A stretch of 64,000 nucleotides of DNA from an uncultured delta proteobacterium (GCA_903881505.1 CAIRTM010000022.1:1-64000), one strand, 5' to 3'. Shown: positions 35,382-45,417, numbered from the stretch's first letter. A program made the numbers and translations. The notes: generated by a model from the letters alone, not told the origin.

Positions 35382-36320
35382 ATGAAAATCGTTATTGTCG
35401 GCGCCGGGGCTATGGGCTGCCTGTTCGCCGCCCTGCTGCAGCGCGCGGGACAGCAGGCTGTGCTGCTGGAGAAGTGCGCTGTGACGGTAGCGGCCATTGC
35501 CTGCCGCGGGCTTGTGCTTGAAGAGCGCACGGCAACGCATGCGGTCGCCGGCATTGCCATAACAGGTGATGCGGCGCAGATCGGCCCTGCCGACTATGTC
35601 ATTTTTTTTGTAAAGGCCTTTGACACGGTCTCTGCCGCCGGATTCGCCTCAGCCTGTGTGGGGCCCGGGTCTGCCGTTGTGACCCTGCAAAACGGGATCG
35701 GCAATGCCGATGTCCTGTCTTCATGTTTTCCCGGCAGCATCGTGCTGGCCGGTGTAACCGCCCACGGCGCAACCCTGCTCGGCCCCGGTCATGTGCGGCA
35801 TGCCGGCTGCGGAGAAACCGCGTTCGGAGCGCTGAATCCCTCGGGGCGACGGAGCGCCGAAGAACTCTGCGGCGTATTCAATGCCGCCGGTATTTCCGCG
35901 CGCCTCGATTATGACACGCAGGCGCTCCTGTGGAAGAAGCTTTTTGTCAATATCGGCATCAACGCGCTGGCGGCGATTCTGGACATCAGCAACGGCCTGG
36001 TCCTGGAGATGGACGATGTCCGCGGTATCATGGACGCCGCCGTGCGCGAGGCTGCAGCGGTTGCAGCTGCAAAGGGTATTCCGGTCAGCGCTGAAGAAGC
36101 CCTTGAGCGCGTTGAACTGGTGTGCCGGCATACCCGGGATAATATATGCTCAATGCTGCAGGATGTGCGCGCCGGGCGCATGACCGAAATTGATTATATC
36201 AACGGCGCTGTCGTGCGCGAGGGAAGTTCACTGGGGTGTTCCGTGCGGGTCAATGCCATGCTGAGCGATCTTGTGCGGGCCAAACAGATACTGGCTGCCG
36301 CACAATCAGAAGATATATGA
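35382..36320 (+). CDS. panE: 2-dehydropantoate 2-reductase (312 aa)
   Basis: An NADPH-dependent reductase of the ketopantoate-reductase family, making pantoate for pantothenate and CoA. The NADPH fold begins MKIVIVGAGAMGCLFAALL, followed by the substrate loop VTLQNGIGN and the catalytic Lys in LLWKKLFVNIGINAL. Asp/Ser at the C-terminus (EIDYING) are also conserved. Other members act on different oxo acids, so specificity is not certain. One base separates its stop from rlmKL, so the pair shares a transcript. Confidence 0.88.
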   Translation: MKIVIVGAGAMGCLFAALLQRAGQQAVLLEKCAVTVAAIACRGLVLEERTATHAVAGIAITGDAAQIGPADYVIFFVKAFDTVSAAGFASACVGPGSAVVTLQNGIGNADVLSSCFPGSIVLAGVTAHGATLLGPGHVRHAGCGETAFGALNPSGRRSAEELCGVFNAAGISARLDYDTQALLWKKLFVNIGINALAAILDISNGLVLEMDDVRGIMDAAVREAAAVAAAKGIPVSAEEALERVELVCRHTRDNICSMLQDVRAGRMTEIDYINGAVVREGSSLGCSVRVNAMLSDLVRAKQILAAAQSEDI

Positions 36321-36321
36321 C

Positions 36322-38562
36322 ATGAGCACGATGATCAGACGTCATAAAGAGTGTGTTGCAACCTGCGCTGCCGGGCTTGAGGGACTGCTCGCGCAGGAGA
36401 TTGAATCCTGCGGGGGAAAGAACATTTTCAGGTCAGAAGGGGCGGTTTTTTTTTCATCCGCGCTTTCTTCCGCCTACCGTGCCTGCCTGTGGTCACGTTA
36501 TGCGAGCCGTATACTGATGGTGCTTGCCCGGTTTGATGCACCGGATACGGACACCCTCTACGCGGGCGTACGCTCGGTCGACTGGAGCAGGCATTTCGGT
36601 GTTGCGGAAACGTTTGCCGTTGACGCGGCGGTTAAAAATTCAGCGATCACGCATTCGAGGTTTGCCGCGCTGCGCGTCAAGGATGCTGTCGTCGACCAGT
36701 TTATGGAGGTGAAATACCGGCGGCCCTCAGTTGACACTCAACGGCCTGATATCCGGCTGCATATAATGCTTGAAAATAACAGCGCCCGTCTGTGCCTTGA
36801 CCTGTCGGGCGAGGCCCTGCATCAGCGCGGCTATCGTGTATCAGGAGGCGCTACCCCTTTGAAGGAAACCCTGGCAGCCGCGATTGTGAGCCTGTCGGGG
36901 TGGTCGCCAGACCAGTCAGCCGATGCCGTTGTGCTTGATCCTATGTGCGGGTCGGGTACGCTTTTGATAGAAGCTGCACTGATGTGGGCCGGTATCGCTC
37001 CGGGGCTGCGCCGAAGCTCCTGGGGCTTTCAAAAATGGCGCGGGCACAACGCCGCACAATGGGACGAAATGCTTGCCGAGGCCCGCGAGATACGGCGCGG
37101 AGTCCTTGAGCGTGCATGGCCGAAGTTCGTCGGTTTTGATGCCGGCCTTGGGCCGGTCAGGGCGGCAATCGCTAATTGTGACAGGGCAGGGCTCGGCAGC
37201 CGCATACACATCGAGCGGCGCAGCCTGGCACAACTCGAGAATCATTACGGCGCCGCCCGGGGCTTCATCGTCGTCAACCCGCCGTATGGCGAGCGCCATG
37301 GCGGCAGCACGCAGGTCCGCTACCTGTATCGTTGCCTGGGAAGGATCATGCACGAGCGTTTTGCGGGCTGGCGCTGCGCGGCGCTGAGTCCGGACCAGCA
37401 GTGCCTGCGCGAGCTGCATCTGGATATGCATGCTGCGCATGCGCTCTATAACGGACCGATTGCCTGTGAGCTGCGCTGCGGCGGGGTACCTGGCGAAGCC
37501 CGTGCTGCAGGCGGTGCGCGCTATCTGCGGACCCGCCCGCCAGCCGGTCGCGAGAGTGATTTTGCCAACCGGCTGCGAAAAAACCGCAGCCGGCTGCAGC
37601 CCTGGCTCGAGAAAAGCGGGGTGAGCTGCTATCGACTCTATGACGCCGATATCCCGGAGTATAATGTCGCCGTGGATGTATATGATAAATGGGTACATGT
37701 GCAGGAGTATGCGCCGCCCGCATCCGTTGACGCCCGCAAGGCCGCGCAGCGGCTCGAGACCGTGTGCCGTGATCTCGGATCGGTTTTTCAGCTTGATGCG
37801 CGCAATATTTTCATGAAAGTGCGCCGGCGCCAGGCGGGCTCTTCCCAGTATCAGAAGCATGCCCACGAGGGCAGGCTGTTTGAGGTGCAGGAGGGTGCCT
37901 GCCGTTTCCTGATCAATCTGAGCGACTATCTTGACAGCGGTCTTTTTTTGGACCACCGCAGCGTGCGCTTTATGCTGGCTGATATGGCCCGCAGCAAGCG
38001 TTTCCTCAACCTCTTCGGCTATACCGGCACGGCCACCGTGCATGCCGCGCTGGCAGGCGCCGCGCGCACGGTGACGGTCGATCTTTCAGCGCAGTATCTT
38101 GAGCGGGCCGCCGGCAATCTGTACCTTAACGGACTGGGCGGCGATCAGCATCGTTTTATACGCGCAGACTGCATGCAGTGGCTGTCTGAAAGTGAGGATT
38201 ATTTTGATCTTATGTTTATTGCCCCGCCTACTTTTTCAAATACCAAGCGCACGCAGGACGTGTTCGATGTGCAGCGCGATCATGCGCAATTGCTTGAGTC
38301 CGCCGCCCGCAGGCTCGATATCGGAGGGACGGTTGTTTTTTCAACGCATGCACGGCGTTTCCGTCTGGATGAAAGCCTCGGCCGCAGTTTCAGCATTGAG
38401 GATATAACAGCCCGCACCATACCGCCGGATTTTGCGCGCACTCCGCGCATACATCAGTGCTGGCTATTGAGCAGGCATCGTGCGGTGCCAAAGGTCGAGG
38501 ATGGTGATGACCCTGCTGACAGGCGCGAACGCTATGGTGCGACACGCCCGGCCCCTCTATGA
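36322..38562 (+). CDS. rlmL: Bifunctional 23S rRNA methyltransferase RlmKL (746 aa)
   Basis: This fused enzyme makes m2G2445 (RlmL half) and m7G2069 (RlmK half) in 23S rRNA. The N-terminal half has a ferredoxin-like and THUMP region (about 1-165), then a SAM fold with LDPMCGSGTLLIEAA and the catalytic NPPYGER. The C-terminal half starts with NRLRKNRSRLQPWL and has a second SAM fold (FLNLFGYTGTATVHAALAG) and the motif APPTFSN. Length close to the E. coli protein (702). The start at 36322 is used; the open frame at 36271 overlaps panE. It overlaps the next gene by four bases. Confidence 0.94.
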   Translation: MSTMIRRHKECVATCAAGLEGLLAQEIESCGGKNIFRSEGAVFFSSALSSAYRACLWSRYASRILMVLARFDAPDTDTLYAGVRSVDWSRHFGVAETFAVDAAVKNSAITHSRFAALRVKDAVVDQFMEVKYRRPSVDTQRPDIRLHIMLENNSARLCLDLSGEALHQRGYRVSGGATPLKETLAAAIVSLSGWSPDQSADAVVLDPMCGSGTLLIEAALMWAGIAPGLRRSSWGFQKWRGHNAAQWDEMLAEAREIRRGVLERAWPKFVGFDAGLGPVRAAIANCDRAGLGSRIHIERRSLAQLENHYGAARGFIVVNPPYGERHGGSTQVRYLYRCLGRIMHERFAGWRCAALSPDQQCLRELHLDMHAAHALYNGPIACELRCGGVPGEARAAGGARYLRTRPPAGRESDFANRLRKNRSRLQPWLEKSGVSCYRLYDADIPEYNVAVDVYDKWVHVQEYAPPASVDARKAAQRLETVCRDLGSVFQLDARNIFMKVRRRQAGSSQYQKHAHEGRLFEVQEGACRFLINLSDYLDSGLFLDHRSVRFMLADMARSKRFLNLFGYTGTATVHAALAGAARTVTVDLSAQYLERAAGNLYLNGLGGDQHRFIRADCMQWLSESEDYFDLMFIAPPTFSNTKRTQDVFDVQRDHAQLLESAARRLDIGGTVVFSTHARRFRLDESLGRSFSIEDITARTIPPDFARTPRIHQCWLLSRHRAVPKVEDGDDPADRRERYGATRPAPL

Positions 38563-39005
38563 TGCGCACTGAAAAAAATACTGCTTTGCAAAAACTGGCA
38601 CGCCTGAGCCCTCGGCAGTGGGAGCGGCTCTGTGACGGATGCGCGCGCTGCTGTCTGCACAAAATCGAGTTTGAAGACACCGGCGAGATTGTGTACACCG
38701 GCATTGCATGCCGCTACCTCGACCAGCACAGCTGCCGCTGCAGGGTGTATGAAGACCGTACGCGCCTTGTTCCGACATGCTGCCGGCTTGCCCCTGACAA
38801 TCTCGGTGAAGTGTATTTTATGCCGGAAACATGCGCCTATCGTCTTTTGGCGCAGGCGCAGGAACTTGCCCCGTGGCACCCGCTTGTAAGCGGCGATGCC
38901 GAATCCGTGCACCGCGCGGGGATGTCTGTGCGGGGCCGTGTCGTGTCTGAGTCGGACGTGGACACCGATGACTGGCCCGCATATGTTATTGACTGGGTGC
39001 AGTGA
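38559..39005 (+). CDS. YcgN-family cysteine-cluster protein (148 aa)
   Basis: Cys residues in DGCARCCLHKIE, CRYLDQHSCRCRVYEDR and CCRL, with the closing CAYRL, form the conserved cluster of the YcgN/UPF0260 family; presumably they bind zinc or Fe-S. No function is established. The start codon overlaps the rlmKL stop (ATGA), so it is translated with it. Of normal length for the family. Confidence 0.85.
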   Translation: MMRTEKNTALQKLARLSPRQWERLCDGCARCCLHKIEFEDTGEIVYTGIACRYLDQHSCRCRVYEDRTRLVPTCCRLAPDNLGEVYFMPETCAYRLLAQAQELAPWHPLVSGDAESVHRAGMSVRGRVVSESDVDTDDWPAYVIDWVQ

Positions 39006-39101
39006 GATGCCCTGTGCAGGGCGCGTGAATTTTCAGTATTTCACGCCATGGTAATATAAAAGAAAAACGGCATGTTTCTCTATGAATGAAAGGTGATGGA
39101 T

Positions 39102-39260
39102 ATGAACTCAGCCCGGCAGAATGCGCTGCGCGATACCGTCGAGATTATCAAGGCGCACGGTTCGAATCCGAATTTCAATTATTCGCGTATTGCCAAGAAC
39201 ATGCGCGACACCTACGAGGAGCTGGTGAAAATGTACAACGAGGCTAACGGGCAGGATTGA
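39102..39260 (+). CDS. Small protein of unknown function (52 aa)
   Basis: A short open frame with a good AAAGGTGAT ribosome site eight bases upstream of the second ATG (the first ATG, at 39096, is too close). It reads MNSARQNALRDTVEIIKAHG..., then NFNYSRIAKNMRDTYEELVKMYNEAN, which is charged, amphipathic and probably mostly helical. The predicted pI and composition look like a real soluble protein. I recognise no family. It stands alone between ycgN and the opposing ATC-hydrolase-like gene. GGTTCGAATCC within it is not a tRNA. Confidence 0.55.
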   Translation: MNSARQNALRDTVEIIKAHGSNPNFNYSRIAKNMRDTYEELVKMYNEANGQD

Positions 39261-39331
39261 TGTATACGGACAGGCAGGTAAAGCGCCCGGCACATCTGCT
39301 GGAGAGGCCGGGCGCATGCCGGTTGAGCACG

Positions 39332-39772
39332 TTATTTTTTTGTCCGTTCATACTTGAAGATGCATACGCAGTCGCCGTTGGCGATGGAAGCTATGATGCC
39401 GCCCCGCATGCCTTCAAAAGCCTGCTTGGTGGCCTGTACATCCATTTCGCAGATCACGTCGCATGGCTTAGAGAATCCGTATTCTTTAGCCATCGCCAGC
39501 ACCGGGCACACCCGCTGGATCTCAAGCACAGCGTCCATGTTGCTGTTGGATATGTCAATAACCGCCATATCCATGCCGAGCATCTTATAGGCAGGGATAG
39601 CCTTGGTGAAGCCATCGGCCAGCGTGTTGTTGTCAATAAAAGGGCCCATGTTTTTTTTCTGGCGTTCTGGATAGCCTTCCATAAGGGTATCCCAGGCTTT
39701 CTGCTCACCTTCCGCATCCATAATGCTTTTATAGGTTTCAAATTTTTTTTTAAACATTTCAATCGGATTCAC
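39332..39772 (-). CDS. L-2-amino-thiazoline-4-carboxylic acid hydrolase-like protein (146 aa)
   Basis: The pattern of Cys and acidic residues (QRVCPVLAMAKEYGFSKPCDVICEMDVQATKQAF, then IANGDCVCIFKYERTKK) matches the ATC hydrolase-like family, which is common in anaerobic Deltaproteobacteria. The name comes from one Pseudomonas enzyme for cysteine synthesis; most members have no known activity. Start at 39772 with AAAGGAGA upstream. It converges with the small gene at 39102; a GC-rich inverted repeat at 39283-39315 separates them. Confidence 0.55.
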   Translation of the reverse strand: MNPIEMFKKKFETYKSIMDAEGEQKAWDTLMEGYPERQKKNMGPFIDNNTLADGFTKAIPAYKMLGMDMAVIDISNSNMDAVLEIQRVCPVLAMAKEYGFSKPCDVICEMDVQATKQAFEGMRGGIIASIANGDCVCIFKYERTKK

Positions 39773-40005
39773 GACGGTCTCCTTTCAGTTGGCTGGGCCG
39801 GCCTGTTCAGCGGGCTCCGGTTTATATTGCGCAGGTGCCGATAATGCATACCGGGTCATTGATGGGCGAAATGGCGACTATTTTCTCATCTGGCATGCGG
39901 GCCGGTGTTGACGTGTTGCGCGGCCGGCTCAAGCATTATGGGGAGATGACGGCCGGCTTCTTCGATTGGTGCGCGCTGTAATAATTTTGCATTGTTTAAC
40001 ATGTA

Positions 40006-40034
40006 TTGACACTTTTAGCAACAGGGAATATAAC
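40006..40034 (+). promoter_or_regulatory. Strong sigma-70 promoter of the TPR lipoprotein gene
   Basis: TTGACA (40006-40011), 17 bases and TATAAC (40029-40034) are near-consensus. Transcription would start near 40041, leaving a 42-base leader before the ATG at 40083. It lies in the 310-base gap 39773-40082, which otherwise shows no gene. Confidence 0.75.
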
Positions 40035-40082
40035 GATATGCTGATGTTGCGCGTATTGAAAACAACCGCAGGAGAGCCATCC

Positions 40083-41582
40083 ATGCTTTTACGATCGCTT
40101 GGTATATCCATACTGGCATTTCAGGTGATTCTGTGCGCGACGGGCTGCGAACAGATCAAAGAGTACCGCATGAAAGCGTACTACGAAAAAGCCCGTCAAC
40201 TCTACGAGTCGCAGGACTATGGGGCAGCGCTTCGGGAAATCAAATATGCGCTTGCATTCAATCCGGACTATGTGGATGCCCTGGCTTTGAGCGGTATTTG
40301 CCAGTATGAGTTAAAGAACTATGAGGCGGCAGTAGGAGACCTTGAAGCTGTTTTATTGCTTGATGCTTCGCGCGATGATTTAGTAATGATTATTGCTGAC
40401 TCTTTGTTTCATCAGAGCAAATTTTTCAGGGCCGTAATACAGACGGGGCGTCTGCTTGATAAAGATCCCGGCGATGACGCTGTGCGCATTCTCGATGCCC
40501 GCATACGTTTGCGTTCCCGGTATCTTAACCTTTGGGCAGAGGTTGATAAGGTTTTACAGCCATTGTTGGCCGCGGGAGACTATAAAGAAGAGGCTTTTGC
40601 CTTGCTGGCTGAGTTTCATATCTTGAATGACGACCTTGCGCGGGCCGAAGCTGTTTTAAATGAGCACGCCCACTTGAACGAAGACTGGCTGTTTGTGATG
40701 CGCATGCTCGGGGCAAAATATGAATCTCAGGCAGATCTTGATTCCGCTGCAAGGATATATGGACGGGTTTTGGAATTGAAGCCGGACAGCACAGAGGATG
40801 CGTATGCGTTGCTGGCCGTTCTGCGCAAAGCTGACAAAAAAGATGCGGAGCTGCAACTGCTTGAGTCACTGATTGCTGCTGATCAGCAGTCGGTCGGCTA
40901 TAAGCTTAAGCTGATAGATTTTTATATACATTGCGGACGGTTTGAGGATGCCGAGCAACTTATTCTCTCGGTCCGCAAGCAGGATGAAGGGTATTTTGAC
41001 TTTTCGGCCTATTTGATTGAAGTGTATGAAAAGACGCAACGCTACGCTGAGGCTGTCGCGGTCGCCAAGGAAGTTCTGGGGCGTGTGGGAGATGACCGCC
41101 CGCTCCAGGTTAAATTTATGAATATTCTGGCCCGGCTTTATTATATGCGCAATAATCTGGCCCTTGCCAAGATTGTTGTCCGCTGGGTACTGGGCATTGA
41201 CAGGAACAGTCACGAGGCCCGGTTTCTGCTGTCCCGCATATCCCTTGATGAAGGGCGAACCCTGCTGGCAATCGCTGAATTGCGTGCTCTCGCATCCGAG
41301 GATCTCAAGAATCCTGATTATGCGTACTACCTGGGATTGGCCCACATGGCGAGGTCTGAAAACAGCGCTGCCGAGCAGTCATTTAAAAGTGCCTTAACAA
41401 TAGACCCTTCATATAAACCGGCTTTGATGAAAATCGTCGGGATATACTTTGATAAGGGTTTTTTTCTTGATTTGGAACGCATGGTTAATGAATTTTTAGC
41501 CGTCAGCCCCGATGATCCGGATGTCCTTGCATTGCGGGATGAACTGGCACAAAAGAAGGCTGCTGCCGCCGAGGCCGGCTAA
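40083..41582 (+). CDS. TPR-repeat lipoprotein (499 aa)
   Basis: A signal peptide ends in a plausible lipobox (ATGC, Cys near residue 20), so the protein should be lipid-anchored. The rest is almost entirely helical repeats of the TPR type, about twelve, for example YEKARQLYESQDYGAALREIKYALAFNPD and YALLAVLRKADKKDAELQLLESLIAADQ. Such proteins are scaffolds for envelope or polysaccharide machinery; the neighbours suggest the latter. The start is set by AGGAGA seven bases upstream of 40083 and by the signal peptide. Own promoter at 40006-40034. Confidence 0.85.
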   Translation: MLLRSLGISILAFQVILCATGCEQIKEYRMKAYYEKARQLYESQDYGAALREIKYALAFNPDYVDALALSGICQYELKNYEAAVGDLEAVLLLDASRDDLVMIIADSLFHQSKFFRAVIQTGRLLDKDPGDDAVRILDARIRLRSRYLNLWAEVDKVLQPLLAAGDYKEEAFALLAEFHILNDDLARAEAVLNEHAHLNEDWLFVMRMLGAKYESQADLDSAARIYGRVLELKPDSTEDAYALLAVLRKADKKDAELQLLESLIAADQQSVGYKLKLIDFYIHCGRFEDAEQLILSVRKQDEGYFDFSAYLIEVYEKTQRYAEAVAVAKEVLGRVGDDRPLQVKFMNILARLYYMRNNLALAKIVVRWVLGIDRNSHEARFLLSRISLDEGRTLLAIAELRALASEDLKNPDYAYYLGLAHMARSENSAAEQSFKSALTIDPSYKPALMKIVGIYFDKGFFLDLERMVNEFLAVSPDDPDVLALRDELAQKKAAAAEAG

Positions 41583-41671
41583 CATAATGTCGTTTGTAAC
41601 GAGGCTGCATCGCACACATAAAGTTTACATACCGATACACCGGATTTATATTCAATAACGCCTCTACCTGC

Positions 41672-43573
41672 ATGGTCGATAAAAAAACGATTATCATATC
41701 CCTGCTGCTTCTCTCGGCTGCCTGCGTTGGCATGAGTTTTGTATTTTTTGCGCCCCGTGACATGCTGTCGGGTGAGCCGGTATACTCCGATGATTACTCG
41801 CTGCATTTTTCCACCGCGCTTGCCGCCCGGACCTTTTGGGGCGGATGGGGTCGCTGCTGGGGGTATGACCCCCATTTTTTGGCGGGATTTCCGAACTGCG
41901 CGCTTGCCAACGCCGATAACAAGGCTTGGGAGCTGGTTGTCACAACTCTCGGCCCCTTGCTGGGGTTTGGTCGGGCCTTTAAAGCATATCTGCTTGGATT
42001 TCTGTTCTTCTTCCCGTTCCTTCCCTATGCTGCCGCCCGCAATTTCGAGCTTACGCGGGTGCAGGCGCTCGGTTGCGCGTGGTTGTCTTTTTTTCTTTTT
42101 TACCTTTCGCTTCCAAAGGATTTTGTTTTGTGGGGCATGACGGCATATATTGTCTCCTGCTTTGCTTCGGTCTATGTGCTGTCTCTTCTTTACCGGTTGA
42201 TGGCAGGCTTTTTTTCCGTACGACTGTATTGCTGGACTGCAGTTTGCACAAGCCTTTTGTTGCTGAATCATATCCTTTCGCCGATGCATATTGTTCTCCC
42301 GGCCGGACTGCTGTATGTGCTGTACGGCTGCCGCAGCAGCAGAAGCAGGCTTTTTTTTATCACCGCAATCCCTTTTCTGGTCGCGGCTGCCAATATGTTC
42401 TGGCTTGCACCGGTGTTTGATTTTTTGAATGACAAGACAACGAACCCTGAGCACTATGAGTTTACGCTGCAGATTAAAAATTTTCTTGAGCCCTTAAGCG
42501 TATACGGCAATCAGCGCCGCGCCACGGCGCATTGCGTGCCCTCGCTCAACAGCACGTTCATTGACGCGGTGCTTATGGTTCTCGGGCTCTTCGGACTGCG
42601 GCACTGGTGGATAAACGGGCGCCGCCGGCTTGCGGCTGCCATGGGGGCAGGCATACTTTGTGCTTTTCTGATAACGTTTTATGGTTCTCATACTCCATTC
42701 TTTGCCCAGTTTCAGCCCCAGCGCTTTGCATGCGCGTTAAACTCGCTGCTGCTCATACCAGCCGGTATCGGTCTGGCAATATGTTTGGATTTATTGTTTC
42801 GTGCGCGCTTACGGTATGAATCGCTGATGCTGAGCGTTCTGTTGTTTGTCATGCTCTATCAGCCGGCCGTGCGCCCTTTTTTAACCATTGCCCGTAACGG
42901 CCTCTACCGGCTTAATTGCACGATGCCGCAGCCGGTTGCGGAACTGATCGGCTTTCTTGGAAGGCATACCACACCTGAAGGACGCATTCTTATAGAAGAT
43001 TCAGAGTCGATTAATAAGCCCGGCTATTTTGAGCCCGAGGCATATTACGGCACCCATCTGCCGGGCCTTTTCCCTCTCCTGCTCAAACGCGAATATCTGT
43101 GCGGACCACGGCCCATGTACCCGATTCAGCACAGCTTCGCGAGTTTTACCCGTGGCGTGCTGTTTGACCGCCCGATCGCTGGTTACACCTTGACTGAATT
43201 GCGGTCCGCGTTTGATGTGTTCAATGTGCGCTGGATTGTGTGCTGGTTGGACGAGTCCCGATCGTTTTTCAACGCATTGCCTCACTATATCCGCCCGTTG
43301 GGAACTGTTGGCAGGTTTGCTGTGTATGAAGTGCTGCGCGAGCCGTCTTTTTTTATTAAGGGAAGCGGGCGCGTAACCTCGGACTATAACCGTTTAGAGT
43401 TGACGGACGTGCAGCCCGAGGACGGGGAGGTCATTATCTCATATCACTGGATGAAATATTTGACGACGGACACCGGGGCGGTGATTGAGCGGGCGATGGT
43501 CGGGGGTGATCCGGTCGGGTTTATAAAAATAAAAAATCCGCCGGCACGTCTTACTGTCTATAACGGCTATTGA
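41672..43573 (+). CDS. Large polytopic membrane protein, GT-C-like (633 aa)
   Basis: About twelve membrane segments with a long N-terminal loop (PVYSDDYSLHFSTALAARTF) carrying two acidic residues, and a soluble C-terminal domain of about 160 residues. This resembles GT-C glycosyltransferases or YfhO-type proteins, which use polyprenyl-phosphate sugars. No signature allows a firm call. It reads towards the next gene and shares seven bases at the ends of both. No ribosome site is seen before 41672. Confidence 0.6.
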   Translation: MVDKKTIIISLLLLSAACVGMSFVFFAPRDMLSGEPVYSDDYSLHFSTALAARTFWGGWGRCWGYDPHFLAGFPNCALANADNKAWELVVTTLGPLLGFGRAFKAYLLGFLFFFPFLPYAAARNFELTRVQALGCAWLSFFLFYLSLPKDFVLWGMTAYIVSCFASVYVLSLLYRLMAGFFSVRLYCWTAVCTSLLLLNHILSPMHIVLPAGLLYVLYGCRSSRSRLFFITAIPFLVAAANMFWLAPVFDFLNDKTTNPEHYEFTLQIKNFLEPLSVYGNQRRATAHCVPSLNSTFIDAVLMVLGLFGLRHWWINGRRRLAAAMGAGILCAFLITFYGSHTPFFAQFQPQRFACALNSLLLIPAGIGLAICLDLLFRARLRYESLMLSVLLFVMLYQPAVRPFLTIARNGLYRLNCTMPQPVAELIGFLGRHTTPEGRILIEDSESINKPGYFEPEAYYGTHLPGLFPLLLKREYLCGPRPMYPIQHSFASFTRGVLFDRPIAGYTLTELRSAFDVFNVRWIVCWLDESRSFFNALPHYIRPLGTVGRFAVYEVLREPSFFIKGSGRVTSDYNRLELTDVQPEDGEVIISYHWMKYLTTDTGAVIERAMVGGDPVGFIKIKNPPARLTVYNGY

Positions 43574-45417
43574 TTATTGCCGCCGTGGTCGAAACGGTAA
43601 AGGATATACCGGCTGTTTTCGAATACCTTCGGAAGGTCGAATTTTTTCGGTTTTGTAGTCACGACAAACGCTGCGCCGTACGTGTCCGCGACGTTTTGAA
43701 TGGCCCCGGTTGTCAGGTTGTTGAAACCCTCCTCGGCATTATACATTTTTGTCCAGCCGAGCGCGTGCATGCGCTCGAACCATTGCTCGGTAAACCGGTT
43801 GTCAAGATAGAGAAGGGTTGACCCTTCAGCCCAGTCGCCTAGAACTGCGCGCTCGGAATAATGGTAGAAGTCGTTGCACAGGGGCGGGACGATAAACAGG
43901 TCGTCCTGATGCGATATGTCGCGCGCGGCAAGCTGTACCTCGGCCCATGGATCGAGTTTGCCCTGCATCCGGCCATGGTAGTAAATTTCGGGCCCTCCCC
44001 GGGAGATCATGACGGCTGCATCAAATACCATCAGTCCCAGGGCCCATGGCAGCAGCGGATTGGCATTCGAAAAACGAGCCGAGGCGATGACGGCAAGCAG
44101 GAGTGCGCCTGCCATAAAAACCGGCACCCATAGTCCGCCCTTCATAAACAAAATGGCTGTCAGGCACAGTAGTGTCAAGGCGGCAAGGGTTACAGGCGTA
44201 GAGGCCTTTCTCAGGTGCTGCCACCGATCGGCGAAGAGACTCCACCAGACGGCAGGCAGAAGCAGCGCGAGCGAAGCCTGGGGCAGCTGCGGCAGATAGC
44301 CGGTAAGAAGCGCGATTACGGTAACAGCAAGAAGGGCGTGCGCGGGGGATCGTCGGCCGATTTGCACACATGCCCGGGCGATACATATTATTGCGAGAAA
44401 CAGATAGATGACCGTGCTGCGCCACAGGCTGAGTTTTATGATGAATGGCACGGGTACGATATCGGCAAAAACAGTACCGACAAGGCACATGCAGGCGACC
44501 GCGATCCAGAATATCGTCACGGTCCGGCGAACGGCGCGCTTCGGAAATGCGCACAGGCAGCAGCAGGAAAGCATCAGAAACACTCCTGCGTGCAGCCACT
44601 GGCTGCCCGTCCAGATCGACGGGTTGCAGGTATAGCCGGCTACCCAGCGCACGCCCTGCAGCCATTGTGCACCATGCCCGCCGGAGCCGATATGATTGAT
44701 TGTTTTGATGATCCCCGGCAGCGCGGGCAGCATAAACGCGCACAGGCAGGCAAGGCTCAGTTTCAGGGTGAAGCAGCGGCGGTTCAGCAGCCAGTACAGA
44801 CCGTATGCGCACAGGAGAAACAGGGTGCCCATTGGGTGGAAGTTATAGCTGATGCCGGTTAGAAGCAGCGCGGTCACATAATGCCGGCGAAAAAAAAACA
44901 GCATTGACCAGACAGTCAGGGGATACGTATAGGGCAGCCCGTGGTGAAAGAAGTTGAGATAGGGGGCGGGAGATCCAAGCGTCCAGTTGTTGAGCTGGGT
45001 TGTATACAGCAGGGTTGCAACGATCGCGGCCGGGCGCGATCGGGTAAGAGTAACCGCAAGGGCATATATTCCCGCCAGCATGAAACAAAGGCTTGCAACT
45101 GTCTGCAGCAGGGCGAATGTTTCCAGGTCAATGCGTGTCAGAACATACGGCAGCACATCATAGAGAATCCCGATGCGCAGGTTGTCGCGGTTGACCGCCT
45201 GAATATAGATGGAGTTTTTGAACAGCTCCGGGTCGAGCTGGTTTCTGATTGAGGAAAAGTATGTCGCAACCGTCAGATAACGATGCGAGGAATAGTAGCC
45301 GTTCATGAGGAATGAATGGCAGGTGATGAGCAGCAGCAGCGTCAGGGTAAGGACGTTTTTTTTGTTCAGGGAAACTATTCGGCCGGGCACGGAAGCGGTG
45401 GGAGTCTGTACATGCAT
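43567..45417 (-). CDS. Large polytopic membrane protein (616 aa)
   Basis: About twelve membrane segments follow a basic N-terminus; the first loop (MNGYYSSHRYLTVATYFSSIRNQLDPELF) and C-terminal soluble domain (last 120 residues) suggest a GT-C-like or flippase-like envelope protein. I cannot assign a function. It lies 25 bases after the GT2 gene on the same strand and is probably co-transcribed with it, which fits polysaccharide assembly. Confidence 0.6.
   Translation of the reverse strand: MHVQTPTASVPGRIVSLNKKNVLTLTLLLLITCHSFLMNGYYSSHRYLTVATYFSSIRNQLDPELFKNSIYIQAVNRDNLRIGILYDVLPYVLTRIDLETFALLQTVASLCFMLAGIYALAVTLTRSRPAAIVATLLYTTQLNNWTLGSPAPYLNFFHHGLPYTYPLTVWSMLFFFRRHYVTALLLTGISYNFHPMGTLFLLCAYGLYWLLNRRCFTLKLSLACLCAFMLPALPGIIKTINHIGSGGHGAQWLQGVRWVAGYTCNPSIWTGSQWLHAGVFLMLSCCCLCAFPKRAVRRTVTIFWIAVACMCLVGTVFADIVPVPFIIKLSLWRSTVIYLFLAIICIARACVQIGRRSPAHALLAVTVIALLTGYLPQLPQASLALLLPAVWWSLFADRWQHLRKASTPVTLAALTLLCLTAILFMKGGLWVPVFMAGALLLAVIASARFSNANPLLPWALGLMVFDAAVMISRGGPEIYYHGRMQGKLDPWAEVQLAARDISHQDDLFIVPPLCNDFYHYSERAVLGDWAEGSTLLYLDNRFTEQWFERMHALGWTKMYNAEEGFNNLTTGAIQNVADTYGAAFVVTTKPKKFDLPKVFENSRYILYRFDHGGNNQ

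Noticed and set aside
36916..38043. 375-codon minus-strand frame across rlmKL
   Set aside because: Antisense to an intact, well-conserved gene, without a ribosome site or family match.
39150..39185. GGTTCGAATCC, which looks like a tRNA T-loop
   Set aside because: Only three pairs of a T stem form and no acceptor, D or anticodon arms can be drawn; it lies inside the small gene at 39102-39260.
39283..39315. GC-rich inverted repeat GCGCCCGGC/GCCGGGCGC as a terminator
   Set aside because: The loop is 15 bases and no T run follows directly on either strand, so I do not list it as a terminator.
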